Origin: JAJRXK01 sp964593155
GTDB taxonomy: Bacteria > Krumholzibacteriota > Krumholzibacteriia > JAJRXK01
Length of the DNA stretch: 18,246 nt
Reading direction: 5' to 3'
Assembly (NCBI GenBank): GCA_964593155.1
Contig: CAZQHE010000084.1
Location: forward strand, 1-18,246
Shown: piece after piece, positions 15,823 to 18,246 of the stretch
How positions within the stretch are numbered: position 1 is the stretch's first letter
Layout: each line of letters begins with the position of its first letter
Position numbers and translations under genes: made by a program
Notes under the pieces: model-generated
The model's database searches: none
What the model was told of the DNA's origin: nothing
What the model saw: only the letters and a program-made list of their open reading frames with translations

Positions 15823-16491
15823 GTGGACTCCTCCCTGCTGCCCTCGGTGGTGATCGAACCCGAAGGCTCGACCCGGTCGGCCGTGATCTGGCTGCACGGC
15901 CTCGGCGCCGACGGCCACGACTTCGAGCCGATCGTCCCGCACCTCGGTCTGGGCGACGCCGGCGTGCGCTTCGTGTTCCCGCACGCGCCCTCGATCCCGG
16001 TCACGCTGAACGCCGGCATGGTCATGCCCGCGTGGTACGACATCGCCGGACCCGACCTCGACCGCCGTCACGACGAGGAAGGGATCCGTCGCAGCGCGGC
16101 CCGGGTCGAAGCGCTGATCGGCGACCAGATCGATCGTGGCGTGCCGTCCGGTCGCATCGTTCTCGCCGGCTTCTCCCAGGGAGGCGCCGTCGCCCTGTTC
16201 CAGGGCCTGCGCGAGTCGCGGCCACTGGCCGGGATCGTCGCCCTGTCGACCTACCTCGTGCTCGCCGACACGCTCGAAGACGAGCGCTCCGAGGCCAATG
16301 CCGACACCCCGATCTTCCAGGCCCACGGGTCGCACGATCCCATGGTCGGCCACGACCGCGGAACGGCGGCCCGCGACCGTCTCCGTGCCTGGGGCCACGA
16401 AGTGTCGTTCCACGACTATCCGATGCAGCACCAGGTCTGCGCCGAGGAGATCGACGCCCTCGGGGCGTGGATGCGACGCGTGCTCGACTGA
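15823..16491 (+). CDS. Phospholipase/carboxylesterase, alpha/beta hydrolase
   Basis: 222 aa, the usual size of the PF02230 esterases related to acyl-protein thioesterases. Catalytic triad: Ser118 in the elbow GFSQGG, Asp172 in HGSHDPMV and His203 in MQHQVC. The N-terminal IWLHGLGADGHDFEPIV (22-38) forms the oxyanion region, and FPHAP and MPAWYDI (52-56 and 68-74) are further signatures. It hydrolyses small carboxylic or acyl esters in the cytoplasm; the natural substrate is unknown. It begins with GTG at 15823, with GGAG a few bases upstream and no upstream ATG in frame that fits the family. The DUF2237 stop is 22 bp before. It converges on the HD gene with 4 bp between stops. Confidence 0.92.
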   Translation: MDSSLLPSVVIEPEGSTRSAVIWLHGLGADGHDFEPIVPHLGLGDAGVRFVFPHAPSIPVTLNAGMVMPAWYDIAGPDLDRRHDEEGIRRSAARVEALIGDQIDRGVPSGRIVLAGFSQGGAVALFQGLRESRPLAGIVALSTYLVLADTLEDERSEANADTPIFQAHGSHDPMVGHDRGTAARDRLRAWGHEVSFHDYPMQHQVCAEEIDALGAWMRRVLD

Positions 16492-16495
16492 GGGC

Positions 16496-17752
16496 TCAGC
16501 CCACCCGCTCGGGGTCGAGCCAGTAGAGCCGCCGCACCACGATCCTCTGCGCCAGGGCCTTCAGGCTGGGGCTGAGCTCGGTGACGTCGACCAGTACTCC
16601 GTCCTCGCGCTGCACGCGAAGTCCGCGGCGGCTGGTCTCGGGCGTGTAGGGCCGGTAGGGCACGTCCTGGGCCTCGTCGACCCACACCGAGACCTCGGGA
16701 TCGAAACCGGCCTCGGCCGCGCGCTCCCGCTGCTCGTGGTGCAGACGGTCGAAGGCCTCGTCGTCGTCGCCCAGGGCCTGCAGCGACCGGCTCCGCAGGG
16801 CCCGGCGCAGGTGGAGGCTGCGCGCCAGGGCGCGCAGCGTGGGGTCGTCGTGGTCGACGAGCAGCTCGAAGTCCAGATGGAAGTGCTCGTCGGTCAGCGA
16901 CAGGAACCGATCCAGATCGCCCGAGGTGTCGAACAGGACGTCGAGGCCGCGGGTCCCGGGCGGCAATGCGCCGGGACCGAGCTGACGGACCCGCGAACAC
17001 AGGGCGCGGAAGGCGCCCTCGAACCCCCGCGAGGCCTTGTGCAGGTACACGTTCTGGAACATGTGGTAGCGGCCGATCAGGTACTGTTCGACCGCGGTGC
17101 GGCCCTTCTCGATGACCACGATCGCCGCACCGTCGTCGGTGGGCGCGATCTCGCGGATCAACCAGTCGCGGTCGAAGGCCCCGTACTGCGCGCCGGTCGA
17201 CAGGGCGTCGCGCCGGAGGTAGTCCATGCGATCGCAGTCGAGGGCACTGCTCACCAGGTCGGCGAGCCAGCGCAGGCGGTCGATCTCGACGTCGCCGGTC
17301 AACAGCTGCGCGACCCGGTCCACCGTTCCCGGCGCGATCGCCTCGAGGGCGACGGGCATCTCCGGACCGCCGCGGACGATCTCGAGCGTGCGCTCCTCGT
17401 GCCGGGTGCCGGTCACACGCTCGAAGGTGTGGCTGAAGGGCCCGTGGCCGAGGTCGTGCAGCAGACACGCCAGGGCGGTGGCCACGGTCCAGCCGTCGGG
17501 GACGTCGTGGCCCTGCGAGCGCAGCTGCGTCAGCGTGCGCTGCGCTCCCTGGAAGGCGCCGAGGGAATGGGAGAAGCGGGTGTGCGTGGCCCCGGGATAG
17601 ACCAGCGCGCTGAACCCGAGCTGACGGATGCGCCGGAGACGCTGCAGCTCGGGCGCGTCGATCAAGCGCGTGACCGCGGCCGCCGGCACTCCGGGCAGAC
17701 GGTCGAGGTCGATGACGCCCTCGACCGGACACTTGATCTTGGTGGTGGCCAT
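16496..17752 (-). CDS. HD-domain phosphohydrolase, SAMHD1/dGTPase-like
   Basis: 418 aa. The N-terminal half is a metal-dependent HD domain: THTRFSHSLG (His62), LLHDLGHGPFSHTFE (His99-Asp100) and LDCDRMDYLRRD (Asp174 the likely fourth ligand). The following GRYHMFQNVYLHKASRGFE (228-246) is typical of the bacterial YwfO-type relatives of SAMHD1. Members with activity hydrolyse dNTPs to deoxynucleosides and triphosphate, but individual substrates vary, so dGTPase is not claimed. The C-terminal part (about 250-418) is less conserved. The ATG at 17752 has GAGGAAG nine bases upstream, and the longer in-frame extension is low-complexity. Divergent from the rhodanese-like gene across 110 bp. Confidence 0.88.
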   Translation of the reverse strand: MATTKIKCPVEGVIDLDRLPGVPAAAVTRLIDAPELQRLRRIRQLGFSALVYPGATHTRFSHSLGAFQGAQRTLTQLRSQGHDVPDGWTVATALACLLHDLGHGPFSHTFERVTGTRHEERTLEIVRGGPEMPVALEAIAPGTVDRVAQLLTGDVEIDRLRWLADLVSSALDCDRMDYLRRDALSTGAQYGAFDRDWLIREIAPTDDGAAIVVIEKGRTAVEQYLIGRYHMFQNVYLHKASRGFEGAFRALCSRVRQLGPGALPPGTRGLDVLFDTSGDLDRFLSLTDEHFHLDFELLVDHDDPTLRALARSLHLRRALRSRSLQALGDDDEAFDRLHHEQRERAAEAGFDPEVSVWVDEAQDVPYRPYTPETSRRGLRVQREDGVLVDVTELSPSLKALAQRIVVRRLYWLDPERVG

Positions 17753-17862
17753 GCTCGGCTTCCTCGGGCGGCGGCTTCGACGTCGGGCGGCAGGGTAGCA
17801 CGAGCCCCGTCTCGGCGCCGCTCCGGGCAGCGGCATCGCACCGCCTCGCGGGAGGACCCGTC

Positions 17863-18246
17863 GTGAACCGGATTCCCGCGTCGCCGCAGCCCGTCGGCAC
17901 GGAGCGGCTGCTGGAGCTGGTGGCCGCGCATCGCGAACGACGCCACGGCTGCCGGATCCTCGACCTGCGCCGCACCGACACCCCACCAGACGACCACCTG
18001 CCCGGAAGTGCGTGGATCCCGTGGTCGGAGTCGGTGCCCGTCTTCCTCATGCCGCCCCGCGGCGAGCCGTTGGTGGTGGTCGCACGTCCGGGGCGCGCCC
18101 GGGAGCTGGCCGCGCGGCTCACGGCCGAAGGCTGGCCGGCGAGCTGGGCGTCCGAGGAGCTGCCTCCGTCCGCGCTGGCGCCCGGCCCCCCTGGGGGCGC
18201 GGCCTGGGACGTCGACCCCCTGCTGCGGCGGCACCTCGACCGGCTG
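17863..18246 (+). CDS. Rhodanese-like domain protein, 5' part only
   Basis: 128 codons are open to the window end. A GTG start at 17863 has an excellent GGGAGGA six bases upstream. The protein begins with a helix (TERLLELVAAHRERR), then CRILDLRRTD (30-39), DDHLPGSAWIPW (43-54) and EPLVVVARPGRARELAARLTAEGW (68-91, given here in two parts: EPLVVVARPGRA and RELAARLTAEGW), which is the order of a rhodanese fold. The active-site cysteine is replaced: the loop reads VARPGRA, with Ala74 where catalytic members have Cys, so sulfur transfer is unlikely. The rest of the gene, and any fused domain such as a methyltransferase, is outside the window. Confidence 0.7.
   Translation, partial: MNRIPASPQPVGTERLLELVAAHRERRHGCRILDLRRTDTPPDDHLPGSAWIPWSESVPVFLMPPRGEPLVVVARPGRARELAARLTAEGWPASWASEELPPSALAPGPPGGAAWDVDPLLRRHLDRL

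Overview
The window is GC-rich (about 70% by eye), densely coded bacterial chromosome of mostly housekeeping content. I see no phage, insertion sequence, CRISPR array or defence locus. The mix (type II citrate synthase with the GHPFVYPRNDLSYAEN stretch, Ig-like lipoprotein with a D-rich C-terminus, GYF_2-RDD protein, split R. rubrum-type transhydrogenase) suggests a Gram-negative from a deep lineage such as the FCB group (Gemmatimonadota/Krumholzibacteriota-like) or a deltaproteobacterial-type phylum. That placement is inference, not proof.

Layout. 1-423: 3' end of a SatD-like HTH protein (+). 442-1699: minus-strand pair, CoA-binding (YccU-like) protein then a GTG-started lipoprotein. 1828-2532: GYF_2-RDD membrane protein (+), which converges on the next group with only 4 bp between stops. 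2537-5433: three minus-strand genes, transcribed as HPt phosphotransfer protein, HAD phosphatase, then periplasmic HtrA/DegP-type protease; a candidate ECF-sigma promoter precedes htrA. 5650-6936: citrate synthase (+), ending at a strong terminator hairpin shared with convergent hisS. 7013-8446: hisS (-), with tRNA-His just upstream on the same strand. 8635-9297: about 660 bp with no convincing gene. 9298-12210: pntAA-pntAB-pntB transhydrogenase operon (+), closed by a hairpin. 12341-16491: six plus-strand genes (two hemerythrins, a DEAD-box RNA helicase, an EcsC-family protein, a DUF2237 protein and a carboxylesterase). 16496-17752: HD-domain phosphohydrolase (-). 17863-18246: start of a rhodanese-like gene (+), cut by the window end.

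The most notable observation is the tRNA-His/HisRS pair. The tRNA has no encoded G-1, has A73 rather than C73, and has a G1:U72 pair. The adjacent HisRS has a motif 2 loop of the kind found in Alphaproteobacteria, where the G-1 identity element was lost. The rest of the window does not look alphaproteobacterial, so the linked pair may have moved together or arisen independently.

How the genes work together: citrate synthase and the proton-translocating transhydrogenase are central carbon and redox functions; HtrA and its candidate ECF promoter point to envelope stress; the hemerythrins bind O2 or NO, or sense them; the HD protein probably handles nucleotides. Beyond operon-like spacing, nothing ties these into one system.
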